Source: Rhodocyclales bacterium
Lineage (GTDB): Bacteria; Pseudomonadota; Gammaproteobacteria; Burkholderiales; Rhodocyclaceae
Assembly (NCBI GenBank): GCA_028292485.1
Contig: JAQGMG010000016.1
Coordinates: 1-64,000 of the forward strand
DNA: 64,000 bases
Direction of reading: 5' to 3'
Part shown: piece after piece, positions 18,002 through 27,173 of the stretch
How positions within the stretch are numbered: the first letter of the stretch is position 1
Layout of the letters: each line of letters opens with the position of its first letter
The notes under the pieces: model-generated
What the model was told of the DNA's origin: nothing
Databases searched by the model: none
The model's input: only the letters and a program-made list of their open reading frames with translations
Program-made: the position numbers and the translations under genes

Positions 18002-19954
18002 ATGAGCGATTTTGCGGGGATGGAAGACCTGTTGCAGGACTTTCTGGTGGAAGCCGGAGACCTGTTGTCAGGCGTCGACAACAAGCTCGTCGATCTTGAG
18101 CGCACACCTCATGACCGACCATTGCTGAACGAGATTTTCCGCGGCTTTCATACCATCAAGGGCGGCGCCGGTTTTCTGAATGCGAGCGAGATGGTGACCT
18201 TGTGCCATCTCACCGAAAACCTGTTCGACCTGTTGCGCAATGGCCAACAGGTTGTTACGCCGGAAGTGCTCGATACGATTCTTTCGGCAACGGCGACAGT
18301 CCGTAGCATGTTCAGTGACATGGAGCGCGGCGGGCAGCCTGCCGCCGCAGATGCCTCGCTCATCGAAGCGCTGCAACTGGCGATTGCCGGGGAGCTGAAG
18401 ACAGGCCTCAAATTGCATCTCAAAGAGAATATCGCTTCGGCGCCTGTGGCAGCTGCGCCAGCCGTTGCCGTCGTGAAAAACAACATTACCCATCTGAGCG
18501 ATGATGGCATCGACTGGCATGCGCTGTATGCGGCGGTGACCGGTGAAAGTCCGCCAGAAGTCATGGACGCGCAACATGTCAATGTCTTGCTTGAAAGCGG
18601 CGCCATCCCCACGCTCGCTGACGTGCCCGTAGAGAGCATCGTCAAGGCCGCAGTCGGTCGCCGGACTACCGACAAGCCTGGATACCAGGGCCCGGCCGGA
18701 GGTCGCCGCGATAGCGAGCGCGTGCGTGACAATTCCATTCGCGTCGATACTGCGCGGCTCGATCAGGTGCTTAACCTCTCGGGCGAAATCGGCCTGACGA
18801 AAAATCGTCTCAACGCATTGCGCAGTGACATCCTCAACGGCAAGAACGATACCGATACCTTGCACGCGCTGGATCTGGCGGTAAGCCAGCTTGATTTGCT
18901 GGTGTCGGATCTGCAGAACGCTGTCATGAAGACGCGCATGCAGCCGATTGGCCGCTTGTTCCAGAAGTATCCGCGTATTGCTCGCGATCTTGCCCGTTCC
19001 CTGGGCAAGGATGTCGAGATGCAGCTCGATGGTGAAGAGACAGAAATCGACAAGACGATGATCGAAGATCTGTCCGATCCAATCATTCATCTGATCCGCA
19101 ATGCGGTCGACCACGGTGTCGAAGCGATGAAGGACAGGGCGGCCGCAGGCAAGCCGGAAAAATCCATCGTCAGGCTCGAAGCGCGCCAGGAAGGCGATCA
19201 CATCCTGATCATCGTAGCCGACGACGGCCGCGGCATGAATCCGGAAAAGCTGCGCGCCAAGGCATTGGAAAAAGGCCTCATCTCCGATGAGGAGGCCAAC
19301 ACCATGGACGAGCGCCAGAGCTACAACCTGGTGTTCCTGCCGGGCTTCTCGACGGCAGCAGAAGTGTCGGACGTTTCCGGCCGTGGCGTAGGCATGGACG
19401 TGGTTCGCACCAACATCCTCAAGCTCAACGGCACCATCGATATTCGTTCCGAGCAGGGCAAGGGTACGACCTTCGTCATCTCCCTGCCGCTCACGCTGGC
19501 GATCCTGCCGGTGTTGCTGGTGTGCCTCAACGAGCAGCCTTTCGCCGTGCCGCTTTCGATGGTCCGCGAAATTCTGCCAATCGCTGCGAAAGAGGTGCAG
19601 GAGCTTGGTGGCCGCGCCACCATGGTCGTGCGTGGCGAAGTGCTGCCCATTGTCACGCTGGCAGCACTGCTCGGATGGCCACAGGAGCGCGTCCCGGACT
19701 ATGGTGTGCTCATGCAGACGGCGGAGCAGAGCTTCATTCTCGCCATCGACACATTCGCCGGTCGCGAAGATGCCGTCATCAAGTCTCTCGACGACTTCCG
19801 GCCGAAGGGTGTTGCCGGCGTCAGTACCCTTTCCAATGGTCAGATCGTCTTGATCCTGGACATGAAGGAACTCCTTGCCAGCATGGGCGAACAACGCACC
19901 GTGACGCGCGCCCAGTTGCTCCTGGAAGACAGCCCGCTGCGCATCGCGGCATAA
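18002..19954 (+). CDS. cheA: Chemotaxis histidine kinase CheA
   Basis: Central kinase that phosphorylates CheY and the CheV receivers. In 650 residues: HPt domain with His50 in FRGFHTIKGGAGFL (P1), a linker of about 110 residues, dimerisation helices (RVDTARLDQVLNLSGEIG, from about 248), ATPase domain with N-box HLIRNAVDHGVE (about 365), DDGRGM (about 406) and GRGVGMDVV (about 460), and a C-terminal CheW-like domain. I cannot recognise a P2 CheY-binding domain in the linker (residues 130-240). The gene ends the che run and is closed by a strong terminator. Confidence 0.95.
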   Translation: MSDFAGMEDLLQDFLVEAGDLLSGVDNKLVDLERTPHDRPLLNEIFRGFHTIKGGAGFLNASEMVTLCHLTENLFDLLRNGQQVVTPEVLDTILSATATVRSMFSDMERGGQPAAADASLIEALQLAIAGELKTGLKLHLKENIASAPVAAAPAVAVVKNNITHLSDDGIDWHALYAAVTGESPPEVMDAQHVNVLLESGAIPTLADVPVESIVKAAVGRRTTDKPGYQGPAGGRRDSERVRDNSIRVDTARLDQVLNLSGEIGLTKNRLNALRSDILNGKNDTDTLHALDLAVSQLDLLVSDLQNAVMKTRMQPIGRLFQKYPRIARDLARSLGKDVEMQLDGEETEIDKTMIEDLSDPIIHLIRNAVDHGVEAMKDRAAAGKPEKSIVRLEARQEGDHILIIVADDGRGMNPEKLRAKALEKGLISDEEANTMDERQSYNLVFLPGFSTAAEVSDVSGRGVGMDVVRTNILKLNGTIDIRSEQGKGTTFVISLPLTLAILPVLLVCLNEQPFAVPLSMVREILPIAAKEVQELGGRATMVVRGEVLPIVTLAALLGWPQERVPDYGVLMQTAEQSFILAIDTFAGREDAVIKSLDDFRPKGVAGVSTLSNGQIVLILDMKELLASMGEQRTVTRAQLLLEDSPLRIAA

Positions 19955-19966
19955 GATTGGCCGCTC

Positions 19967-20000
19967 ATGAAAAACGGCAGCTGCGGCTGCCGTTTTTCAT
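19967..20000 (+). terminator. Terminator after cheA
   Basis: A perfect 15-base inverted repeat (ATGAAAAACGGCAGC, loop TGCG, then its complement ending TTTTTCAT) starts 12 bases after the cheA stop. The flanking A and T tracts make it able to work in both directions. Confidence 0.85.
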
Positions 20001-20112
20001 GCCTACGTGAAATGCACAAATTGTGTCGCCTGCCATGCGGACTGTCGCTTTCTTGAATGGCGAAGGCTATACGCGTAGCATCAGGTTAACCACTCTATGC
20101 AGCGGAGCGCCT

Positions 20113-20427
20113 GTGACCACCACCAATTTCGACTTTGATCACTGGAGCCAATTGGCCAAAAGCGACCCCGCCGCGTTTTTCGCGGCGCGTGAGCAGGCGA
20201 TCAACGCCTTCATTGCGGCTGCGCCTTCTGTGCATCGCGAAGAGCTGCGCGAACTGCAGCGCATGATCGATGGCACCCGTGCTGAAGCGGGCACGCCCAT
20301 GAAAGCGGTTCGCCAGATCATGGGCATGGTTGCTGATCGCCTTGAGCTCATGCAGGGGCAACTACATCAGCTACGCGAAGAGTCCGAAGAGCTCGTCGAG
20401 CAGATCGGCCGCATCCAGCAAGGTTGA
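20113..20427 (+). CDS. DUF3135-like protein
   Basis: Small protein of 104 residues beginning TTTNFDFDHWSQLAKSDPAAFFAAREQAI, which matches my memory of the DUF3135 pattern (F-D-x-W-x2-L-A-x2-D-P-x2-F-x3-R). The rest is helical, with a heptad-like C-terminus (ELMQGQLHQLREESEELVEQIGRI) that could form a coiled coil. I chose GTG 20113, preceded by AGCGGAG, because the conserved part starts there; the open frame extends to an ATG at 20023. It lies after the cheA terminator, so it is probably not part of the che unit. Function unknown. Confidence 0.7.
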   Translation: MTTTNFDFDHWSQLAKSDPAAFFAAREQAINAFIAAAPSVHREELRELQRMIDGTRAEAGTPMKAVRQIMGMVADRLELMQGQLHQLREESEELVEQIGRIQQG

Positions 20428-20515
20428 CGGTTTCGGGCTCGCTGCTGTCCGGTGTCCCCCCGCACCTCTCCGGTATGATTGCGTAGCACTGACCTACGCA
20501 CGAGACACGGACCAC

Positions 20516-21418
20516 ATGGAATTTAAAACTCTGGAAGATTACGTCGGGCGCACGCCGCTCGTGCGTCTGAAACGTTTGCCCGGCGAAGAGGCTGCGCGTC
20601 GTAATAATGTCGTACTCGCCAAGCTGGAAGGCAACAATCCCGCCGGCTCGGTAAAAGACCGTCCTGCCTTGTCCATGATTGTGCGCGCCGAGCAGCGCGG
20701 CGACATCAAGCCCGGCGACACGCTCATTGAAGCCACGAGTGGCAATACCGGCATTGCGTTGGCCATGGCTGCTGCCATACGCGGCTATCGCATGATTCTC
20801 GTCATGCCTGAAAACCAGAGCATCGAACGCCGTCAGACGATGCGCGCGTTCGGCGCAGAACTCGTTCTGTCACCGCGCGAGGGCGGCATGGAGTTGGCGC
20901 GGGATGTGGCCGAGCGCATGCGCGATGAAGGGCGCGGCATCATCCTTGATCAGTTTGCAAACCAGGACAACCCGCTGTCTCACTACGAAGGTACCGGCCC
21001 GGAATTATGGGAGCAGACCGGCGGCAGCATTACCCATTTCGTCAGTAGCATGGGTACCACCGGGACGATCATGGGCACTTCGCACTTCCTGAAAGAGCGT
21101 AACCCGGCGATCCGTATCATCGGGTGTCAGCCTGAAGACGGCGCGCAGATACCGGGTATTCGCAAATGGCCGATCGAATATCTGCCGAGCATATTCGATG
21201 CTTCGCGCGTCGACGAGACTTTCAATGTCGCACAGGCTGATGCAGAAGAAATTACGCGCCGTCTGGCGCGCGAGGAGGGAATTTTTGCGGGAATCTCGTC
21301 AGGTGGTGCCATGAGCGTCGCATTGCTGCTTGCGCAGCGGCTGGAAAACGCGGTGATTGTCTCCATCGTTTGCGATCGCGGCGATCGCTACCTCTCGACC
21401 GGCGTATTTCCTGCCTAA
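20516..21418 (+). CDS. cysM: Cysteine synthase B (CysM)
   Basis: PLP enzyme that makes cysteine from O-acetylserine and sulfide or thiosulfate. The 300-residue protein starts MEFKTLEDYVGRTPLVRL, has the PLP Lys in KLEGNNPAGSVKDRPA (the CysM form of the motif), the phosphate-binding EATSGNTGIALAMAA and SSMGTTGTIMG, and ends CDRGDRYLSTGVFPA. ATG 20516 fits the family; the longer open frame upstream is not conserved. It uses the product of CysE encoded at 1.6 kb but is a separate unit here. Confidence 0.95.
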   Translation: MEFKTLEDYVGRTPLVRLKRLPGEEAARRNNVVLAKLEGNNPAGSVKDRPALSMIVRAEQRGDIKPGDTLIEATSGNTGIALAMAAAIRGYRMILVMPENQSIERRQTMRAFGAELVLSPREGGMELARDVAERMRDEGRGIILDQFANQDNPLSHYEGTGPELWEQTGGSITHFVSSMGTTGTIMGTSHFLKERNPAIRIIGCQPEDGAQIPGIRKWPIEYLPSIFDASRVDETFNVAQADAEEITRRLAREEGIFAGISSGGAMSVALLLAQRLENAVIVSIVCDRGDRYLSTGVFPA

Positions 21419-21485
21419 GAGTCTCTTGAAAGCCGATTGATCAGGAGCACTTCTCGTCGGGTCCTTGCATCGCGACATGGCGCGT

Positions 21486-23144
21486 TCAGTTACGCCTGAA
21501 AAGTGCGAATTGCTCCTGCAAGCGGCCACGCCCTTTGCTCTGATTCCACTGCAATGTCCAGCCGTCACCCGGTTGGGTAAGCAGGTTGCGACCGGCCCGG
21601 TAGCTGAGCACCAGATCGCAACGGGTGTTCGACTTGCTGAACCGTTGCAGACGAATATCGCTGAAGTAATCCAGCGCCGCACGCTGCACATCGCCTGCTC
21701 CGATTTCCATCACGCAAGGACTCTTGCTGCCGCGCACCTGCTCGGCGATCTGGCTGGCGATGCGTGTGTAATTCTTGTCGTAATCGAACCAGTCCAGCCA
21801 CAAGGTCGTGGCCAGGCCCCAGGTCAGCGTAACGCCAAGCGCCCAGCGCAATACGCCACGCAGTGGAAAGCGCGGCAGGCGTGCCAGCGCAATGAACCAT
21901 GCAAGCGACAGCAGCGCGGCGATGGGAATGGCCCACCATGAGATATGAGGCACGAAGTCAGGCGTGAGCCGCGCTACATTGCGCGCCAACGCCAGCGGTC
22001 GCCCCAGATGCAGAGCGCTCCATGATACCCACAGGAATGCGCCAAACAATGTAAATGTCATGATGCCGAACCAGTCGAGCAGGTTCGAAGCACCCTTGCG
22101 CAGGCGGCTTACTTCCGGGCCAGCCAGCAGGATCAGTGGCGGCAAAAGCGGCAATGCATTGGCGGGGCGAACCGAGCCGGTGGTAATGACGATCCACAAG
22201 GCACCAAGCAGGGCAGCCAAGGGGACCGCGTAGGGGGCGCTGGCGATCTGACGACGACGGTGCCATAGCGCCCATCCGGCAATCGGCCACAGCGGCCAGG
22301 CAAACCAGCTGAGCAGACCTGAAAGCGCCGAGAGCCGCTTCCAGCTGAAACCGGCGGCGATATCGAACAGTTCCTGCTGCCACCACTGCGTCAGCAGATT
22401 CGGATTGCGCAAGACCAGTAACAATGGCCAGAGTGCGACCAAGGCGATGGCAATTAGGGCCCCTGCCAGGACATGGCGCGCAGTAGGTCCGTCCGATGGC
22501 TTGCTGATCGTTAGCGCGACAATGCAGGGGGGGAGCGTCAATATCAGTCCAGGCAAGCCGCCGGCAAGAAACGCGGCGCCGACAAACCCGCCTGCCAACA
22601 ACATGCCGCGACGCGGCTCGCTGCCGAGCATCGACAGCGCCCACAGCGCGCCCGCGGCGCTTGCAAACAGCGTAATCAGGGGTTGTGCCTCATGCGCATG
22701 AATCAGCAGCCCCATGGAGCTGAGTGCCAGCAACAGGGTCGCATTGCCCGACGTCTTTTCCAGCTCGTCTCCGGGCGCAAAACGCTTTGCCGCATCGCGC
22801 AGTGCCCACAGACCGAACGCCAGCACGGCAACGCTGGCAAGCCGGATTGCGTCGTGCAGTGGCAAGAGCCAGCCCAGCAAGGTGCCGGTCAGGGCGCCAA
22901 GCCAGTAATGCAGGGGGGGTAAATCGAGAAAAGCCAGACCGGCGATACGTGGCACGAGCCAGTCGCCGCTGTGCATCATGCTGGCTGTCGTCGCAATGTG
23001 CAGAACGTCGTCACCGCGCCACGGTGCGTGGCCGATGTTGCCAGGAAGAATGTAGGCAAGAAAAAGGAAGATCAGCGCCCAGCCAGGGATATTGACGGTT
23101 CGTTGCGGGGCAGTGGTGAACTCTATGGCAGGCCGTTTGAACAT
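21486..23144 (-). CDS. ArnT/PMT-family membrane glycosyltransferase
   Basis: Large integral membrane protein of 552 residues with about a dozen hydrophobic segments and a C-terminal periplasmic part. The first loop contains GHAPWRGDDVLHIA, in the place where GT-C fold enzymes such as ArnT and PMT hold their catalytic acidic residues. The family moves a sugar from a polyprenyl-phosphate donor to lipid A or protein; the acceptor here cannot be told. It is convergent with cysM (67-base gap) and lies beyond rpmE, from which a terminator separates it. Confidence 0.78.
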   Translation of the reverse strand: MFKRPAIEFTTAPQRTVNIPGWALIFLFLAYILPGNIGHAPWRGDDVLHIATTASMMHSGDWLVPRIAGLAFLDLPPLHYWLGALTGTLLGWLLPLHDAIRLASVAVLAFGLWALRDAAKRFAPGDELEKTSGNATLLLALSSMGLLIHAHEAQPLITLFASAAGALWALSMLGSEPRRGMLLAGGFVGAAFLAGGLPGLILTLPPCIVALTISKPSDGPTARHVLAGALIAIALVALWPLLLVLRNPNLLTQWWQQELFDIAAGFSWKRLSALSGLLSWFAWPLWPIAGWALWHRRRQIASAPYAVPLAALLGALWIVITTGSVRPANALPLLPPLILLAGPEVSRLRKGASNLLDWFGIMTFTLFGAFLWVSWSALHLGRPLALARNVARLTPDFVPHISWWAIPIAALLSLAWFIALARLPRFPLRGVLRWALGVTLTWGLATTLWLDWFDYDKNYTRIASQIAEQVRGSKSPCVMEIGAGDVQRAALDYFSDIRLQRFSKSNTRCDLVLSYRAGRNLLTQPGDGWTLQWNQSKGRGRLQEQFALFRRN

Positions 23145-23251
23145 TCAGTTTTTTGGAGAGACGATGGCTGTGCGGGCGAGAGACGCGAGAGTATCTACCA
23201 TTTTTTTGCAGGCAGGTATGCGTTCGGGCGCCTCGGGAAGTGGTCCACGAA

Positions 23252-23275
23252 AAAAGGCAGCCGAGGCTGCCTTTT
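23252..23275 (-). terminator. Terminator after rpmE
   Basis: Read on the minus strand: AAAAGGCAGC, loop CTCG, GCTGCCTTTT followed by TT. The ten-pair stem lies about 20 bases after the rpmE stop. Confidence 0.8.
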
Positions 23276-23293
23276 GACGATGCAGACAAATGA

Positions 23294-23506
23294 TCAGGCG
23301 TTCTTGGTGCCGTACTTCTGGCGGAAACGCTCGATACGGCCTGCGGTGTCCATGACCTTCTGCTTGCCGGTCCAGAACGGGTGGCATTCCGAGCACACTT
23401 CGATGTGGTAGTTCGGCTTGCCAAGCGTGGAGCTGGTCTTGAAGGTGTTACCGCAACTGCAGGTGACCTGCATTTCGGTGAATTTCGGGTGAATGTCGGC
23501 TTTCAT
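23294..23506 (-). CDS. rpmE: 50S ribosomal protein L31 (zinc-binding form)
   Basis: Ribosomal protein of 70 residues near the central protuberance. It has the zinc-type Cys set: Cys16 and Cys18 in VTCSCGNTF and the pair in [14 protein letters not shown], so it is the C+ paralogue and not the zinc-free YkgM type. The end is [12 protein letters not shown]. It lies 130 bases downstream of rho in the trxA-rho-rpmE order common in betaproteobacteria. Confidence 0.97.
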   Translation of the reverse strand: MKADIHPKFTEMQVTCSCGNTFKTSSTLGKPNYHIEVCSECHPFWTGKQKVMDTAGRIERFRQKYGTKNA

Positions 23507-23636
23507 GTTTTCTTCCTCTAAAGCGGGTGGAAGTTGTAACCACCCTAAAAATCAAAGACCGCGATTATGTCAGCAATGGCGCTCATACTCAAGTGACTCA
23601 GGTATGGGCGATTGACTGAAAATCAACCGTAGCCAA

Positions 23637-24896
23637 TCAGCCCCGGCGCATGGCGTCGAAGAATTCGGCGTTGTTTTTGGTCTGCTTGACCTTGTCGAGC
23701 AGAAAGTCCATCGCGTCGAGCTCGTCCATGTTGTAGAGCAGTTTGCGCAGGATCCAGATCTTCTGCATCGCCGCCGGTTCGAGCAACAGCTCTTCGCGGC
23801 GTGTGCCCGAGCGATTGACGTGGATGGCAGGGTAGATGCGCTTTTCGGCCATACGGCGATCCAGATGGATTTCCATATTCCCGGTGCCCTTGAATTCTTC
23901 GTAGATCACATCGTCCATGCGCGAGCCCGTGTCGATCAGGGCTGTGGCGATGATGGTCAACGAGCCGCCTTCCTCAATGTTACGAGCGGCACCGAAGAAG
24001 CGTTTCGGCTTTTGCAGTGCGTTGGCATCGACACCACCGGTAAGCACCTTGCCGGAAGCAGGAACGACGGTGTTGTAGGCGCGGGCGAGGCGGGTCAGGG
24101 AGTCGAGCAGAATGACAACGTCCTTCTTGTGCTCGACCAGGCGCTTGGCTTTCTCGATCACCATTTCGGCGACCTGCACGTGACGCGTGGCAGGCTCATC
24201 GAAGGTGGAGGCAACGACTTCGCCCTTGACCGAGCGCTGCATTTCGGTCACTTCTTCCGGACGCTCGTCGATCAGCATGACGATGAGGACGACTTCCGGG
24301 TGATTGGCAGTGATCGCGTGGGCGATGTGCTGCAGCATGATGGTCTTGCCGGACTTGGGCGAGGCCACCAGCAGACCGCGTTGGCCCTTGCCGATCGGCG
24401 CGATCATGTCGATGACACGCGAGGTAGTGTTCTCTTCGCCGCGCATGTCGCGCTCGAGCTTCAGGACTTTGTCCGGATGCAGTGGCGTCAGATTTTCGAA
24501 CAGGATCTTGTGCTTGGAATTCTCTGGTGGCTCGAAGTTGATCTTGTCGACCTTGACCAGTGCGAAATAGCGCTCGCCGTCCTTAGGGGTACGAATCTCG
24601 CCTTCGATGGTGTCGCCGGTGTGCAGATTGAAGCGGCGGATCTGTGAGGGCGAGACGTAGATGTCGTCGGTGCCGGCCAGGTAGGAAATGTCTGGCGATC
24701 GCAGGAAACCGAAACCATCTGGAAGCACTTCCAGCGCGCCGTCGCCGTAAATCGGTTCGCCTTTCTTGGCCTGGTTCTTCAGCAGAGCAAAGACCAGCTC
24801 CTGTTTGCGCAGACGCTGGGCGCCATCGATATCATTGGTAATTGCCATTTCAAGCAATTCACTGACGTGAAGCGCTTTAAGCTCGGAGAGGTGCAT
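23637..24896 (-). CDS. rho: Transcription termination factor Rho
   Basis: Hexameric RNA helicase that ends transcription at C-rich untranslated RNA. The 419-residue protein has the N-terminal helix bundle ([18 protein letters not shown]), the cold-shock-like RNA-binding fold with [17 protein letters not shown], the Walker A segment [14 protein letters not shown], Walker B region [19 protein letters not shown], and the Q/R loops through [20 protein letters not shown]. Length equals E. coli Rho (419). The 266-base leader between trxA and rho fits known Rho autoregulation through its own leader. Confidence 0.98.
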   Translation of the reverse strand: MHLSELKALHVSELLEMAITNDIDGAQRLRKQELVFALLKNQAKKGEPIYGDGALEVLPDGFGFLRSPDISYLAGTDDIYVSPSQIRRFNLHTGDTIEGEIRTPKDGERYFALVKVDKINFEPPENSKHKILFENLTPLHPDKVLKLERDMRGEENTTSRVIDMIAPIGKGQRGLLVASPKSGKTIMLQHIAHAITANHPEVVLIVMLIDERPEEVTEMQRSVKGEVVASTFDEPATRHVQVAEMVIEKAKRLVEHKKDVVILLDSLTRLARAYNTVVPASGKVLTGGVDANALQKPKRFFGAARNIEEGGSLTIIATALIDTGSRMDDVIYEEFKGTGNMEIHLDRRMAEKRIYPAIHVNRSGTRREELLLEPAAMQKIWILRKLLYNMDELDAMDFLLDKVKQTKNNAEFFDAMRRG

Positions 24897-25092
24897 GGAG
24901 AACCTTGGGGACGAAGATGCTGGAGGCTAAGGAGAGGGCGTAGGCCCGATTGATCGCGGGAATTTTTATTGAATTGGATTTTTGCGCCCGAACACATGTA
25001 AATCATGAATTCGGGATTGGGCTCGGAACCTGCGCCGCTGAAGCGGAAAGAGAGCAGGGAGCCAATGGATTAGGCGGGACTCTAAACGTGAA

Positions 25093-25149
25093 AGCCCCGC
25101 CCTGTCAATGCTTCACGCTGCCTGTTTGCAGTTCGTGAAGCGAGGGCTA
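25093..25149 (-). terminator. Hairpin region downstream of trxA
   Basis: GCTTCACG (25110-25117) pairs with CGTGAAGC (25134-25141), and the outer AGCCCC/AGGGCT can extend the stem. On the minus strand it begins about 15 bases after the trxA stop and could end the trxA transcript or form part of the rho leader. The rest of the gap to rho shows only AT-rich promoter-like bases near 24960-24990. Confidence 0.5.
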
Positions 25150-25162
25150 TCGAAAGCAGCAA

Positions 25163-25489
25163 TCAAAGATTGCTGTCGATGAATGCCGAGAGTTGCGATT
25201 TGGCTTGTGCGCCGACCTTGGTGGCGACGACGTTGCCGTCCTTGAAAAGCATCAAAGTAGGAATACCGCGAACGCCGAACTTTGCTGGCGTATCGGAATT
25301 CTCGTCGATGTTGAGCTTGGCGACGATCAGCTTGCCGGCGTATTCCTTGGCGATTTCATCCAGGATCGGCGCAATGGCCTTGCATGGACCGCACCACTCC
25401 GCCCAGTAGTCGAGCAGAACAGGAGATTGTGATTGGAGTACCGACTGGTCAAAGCTGCTGTCGGTAACGTGCAGAATGTTTTCGCTCAT
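25163..25489 (-). CDS. trxA: Thioredoxin
   Basis: Redox protein of 108 residues that reduces disulfides in the cytoplasm. The active site is [13 protein letters not shown], the cis-Pro loop is [13 protein letters not shown], and the end is [10 protein letters not shown], matching E. coli Trx1 in length. It lies upstream of rho on the same strand. Confidence 0.97.
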   Translation of the reverse strand: MSENILHVTDSSFDQSVLQSQSPVLLDYWAEWCGPCKAIAPILDEIAKEYAGKLIVAKLNIDENSDTPAKFGVRGIPTLMLFKDGNVVATKVGAQAKSQLSAFIDSNL

Positions 25490-25618
25490 GATTCCTCGCA
25501 GATAGTGGCTGACTGGCGTTGATGCAAGGTCGTGGTCATCACGGAAAACAGACGCACGACGCTGCGCAGTACAGCCTAGGGTGGGGCAATCCTATCCAAA
25601 TTCAATCCCTGAGGGAAG

Positions 25619-26566
25619 CTATGACGCCGATAGAGACACCAGGGTCAGTGCCAGCGGGGTGCTGATGGCGGACAAGGCGGTCGACAGCACCAGGCTCGCG
25701 GCAATCGGGCCTTCCATGGTGCGGAAGTGGCGCGACATCAGGTAGACATTGGCGCCCACGGCGATGGAGCCAAGCAGCACGACGACCTGCGTCTCCAACA
25801 GTGGCAGATGCAGTGATCGCGCGATGCACCAGATCACCAGCGGCTGCACGACGAGCTTCAGCACGCAGATCGCCGTGCTTTGTTGCCAGCCTGCGCGAAT
25901 ACCGAATTCAGCCAGGCCCATACCGAGTGCGATCAATGAAAGTGGCGCAGCGGCCTGGCTGACCATCGCCAAGGGCTCTTTGATCATCGCAGGAAGCTGC
26001 ACGCCGCTGAGGCCGACGATGGTACCTGTGACGATTCCCGCGACAATCGGATTGGTGATCACGCTCCATGCAGTCTTGGTAAAGCCTGCAGCCGAGAAGC
26101 TGCCGTGACGCGCCCACTCCACGGAAATGGTGACCAGCGTCCACAGTGTCAATGCGTTGAAAACCAGTATCAGTGCAACCGAGGGCAGGGCTGCGGGGCC
26201 GAGCAACACCTTGGCCATCGGGATGCCGAGCATGGCGTTGTTGGAAAACACGCCACCGAGAGCAAAGACAGAGCCGGCGACGCCATCCAGTTTGAAAATC
26301 TTCGCTGCGGCAATCCGGCCGATGGCAAAAACGATCAGGCAGCTGCCGAAGAACGCGATCAGAAGGCGGGCATCGACGGGTGGCAATTGCGACAGGTCGC
26401 TCATCATGCTGAACAGCAAGGCTGGCAAGGCGACGGAGAAGACGAAACGTGTCAGCGCGTCGGAAACTTCTTTTGGCCATTTGAAGACGCGCATCAGCAG
26501 GTAGCCAACGGCGATGAGGATGAAGAGCGGCGTTGCGAGTTCTGCGCGTTGCAGTAATTCAAGCAT
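25619..26566 (-). CDS. AEC (auxin efflux carrier) family permease
   Basis: Inner-membrane transporter of 315 residues with about ten hydrophobic segments in two halves, the AEC family layout. Recognisable pieces are GYLLMRVFKWPKEVSDALTRF near the start and GVFSNNAMLGIPMAKVLLG, a conserved AEC segment with the Asn and Gly-Pro-like crossing. Bacterial members export malate, malonate or other small anions; substrate not assignable. It starts three bases after the LOG gene stop, so the two are cotranscribed. Confidence 0.87.
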   Translation of the reverse strand: MLELLQRAELATPLFILIAVGYLLMRVFKWPKEVSDALTRFVFSVALPALLFSMMSDLSQLPPVDARLLIAFFGSCLIVFAIGRIAAAKIFKLDGVAGSVFALGGVFSNNAMLGIPMAKVLLGPAALPSVALILVFNALTLWTLVTISVEWARHGSFSAAGFTKTAWSVITNPIVAGIVTGTIVGLSGVQLPAMIKEPLAMVSQAAAPLSLIALGMGLAEFGIRAGWQQSTAICVLKLVVQPLVIWCIARSLHLPLLETQVVVLLGSIAVGANVYLMSRHFRTMEGPIAASLVLSTALSAISTPLALTLVSLSAS

Positions 26567-26569
26567 CAG

Positions 26570-27166
26570 TTACGCGTTTTCTTGTGAGTGTGGTGAAGCG
26601 CGAGACTGGATATGCGTTTCCAGGGTACGCAGCAGCGATTCGGCGGTACTCGCATGTTTGATGAGATCAGCGTGATGGGGTTTGACGAAGCCCTCGGCCT
26701 GCATGTGCGCGACCATCGCCATTAACGGATCGAAGAAGCCGTTGATATTGAGCAACCCTATGGGTTTGTCATGCAGCTCGAGCTGCGCCCATGTGAGTAT
26801 CTCGAACAGTTCGTCCATCGTGCCGAAACCGCCTGGCAGCGCAATGAATGCGTCGGCGCGTGCAGCCATGGCGGCCTTGCGGGTGTGCATATCGTCGACC
26901 AGCAGGATCTCGGTCGCGCCCGGGTGAGCCGGATCGAGTGGATAGGCCAGCTCGCGAGCCACCATGAAGCGCGGAATCACGCCCCATACATGCCCGCCTG
27001 AAGCGACTACCGAATCGGCGACGACGCCCATCAGGCCAACATGGCCGCCACCCCAGACCAGTTCCAGACCTTGTGCTGCAATGAGTTTGCCGAGGTTCGC
27101 TGCAGCATCGCGATAGACCGGGTTGTGACCGGCGGAGGCGCCGCAGAAGACACAGATGGACTGCAT
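26570..27166 (-). CDS. LOG-family protein (TIGR00730)
   Basis: Rossmann-fold enzyme of 198 residues. LOG proteins release the base from nucleoside 5'-monophosphates, and some make cytokinins. It starts MQSICVFCGASAGHNPVY and has the phosphate-binding VWGGGHVGLMG and the signature PGGFGTMDELFEILTW. ATG 27166 is chosen because the longer frame overlaps ygiQ and is not conserved. It follows ygiQ by seven bases and precedes the AEC permease by three, forming a three-gene unit. Confidence 0.93.
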   Translation of the reverse strand: MQSICVFCGASAGHNPVYRDAAANLGKLIAAQGLELVWGGGHVGLMGVVADSVVASGGHVWGVIPRFMVARELAYPLDPAHPGATEILLVDDMHTRKAAMAARADAFIALPGGFGTMDELFEILTWAQLELHDKPIGLLNINGFFDPLMAMVAHMQAEGFVKPHHADLIKHASTAESLLRTLETHIQSRASPHSQENA

Positions 27167-27173
27167 GTAGGAG

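Noticed and set aside
18068..19894. Open frame of 608 codons antisense to cheA
   Set aside because: It is the mirror frame of a GC-rich gene with strong third-position bias; the product is Arg/His/Gln-rich and shows no motif, and cheA is certain.
23820..24647. 275-codon frame antisense to rho
   Set aside because: Shadow of rho; no ribosome binding site and no recognisable motif.
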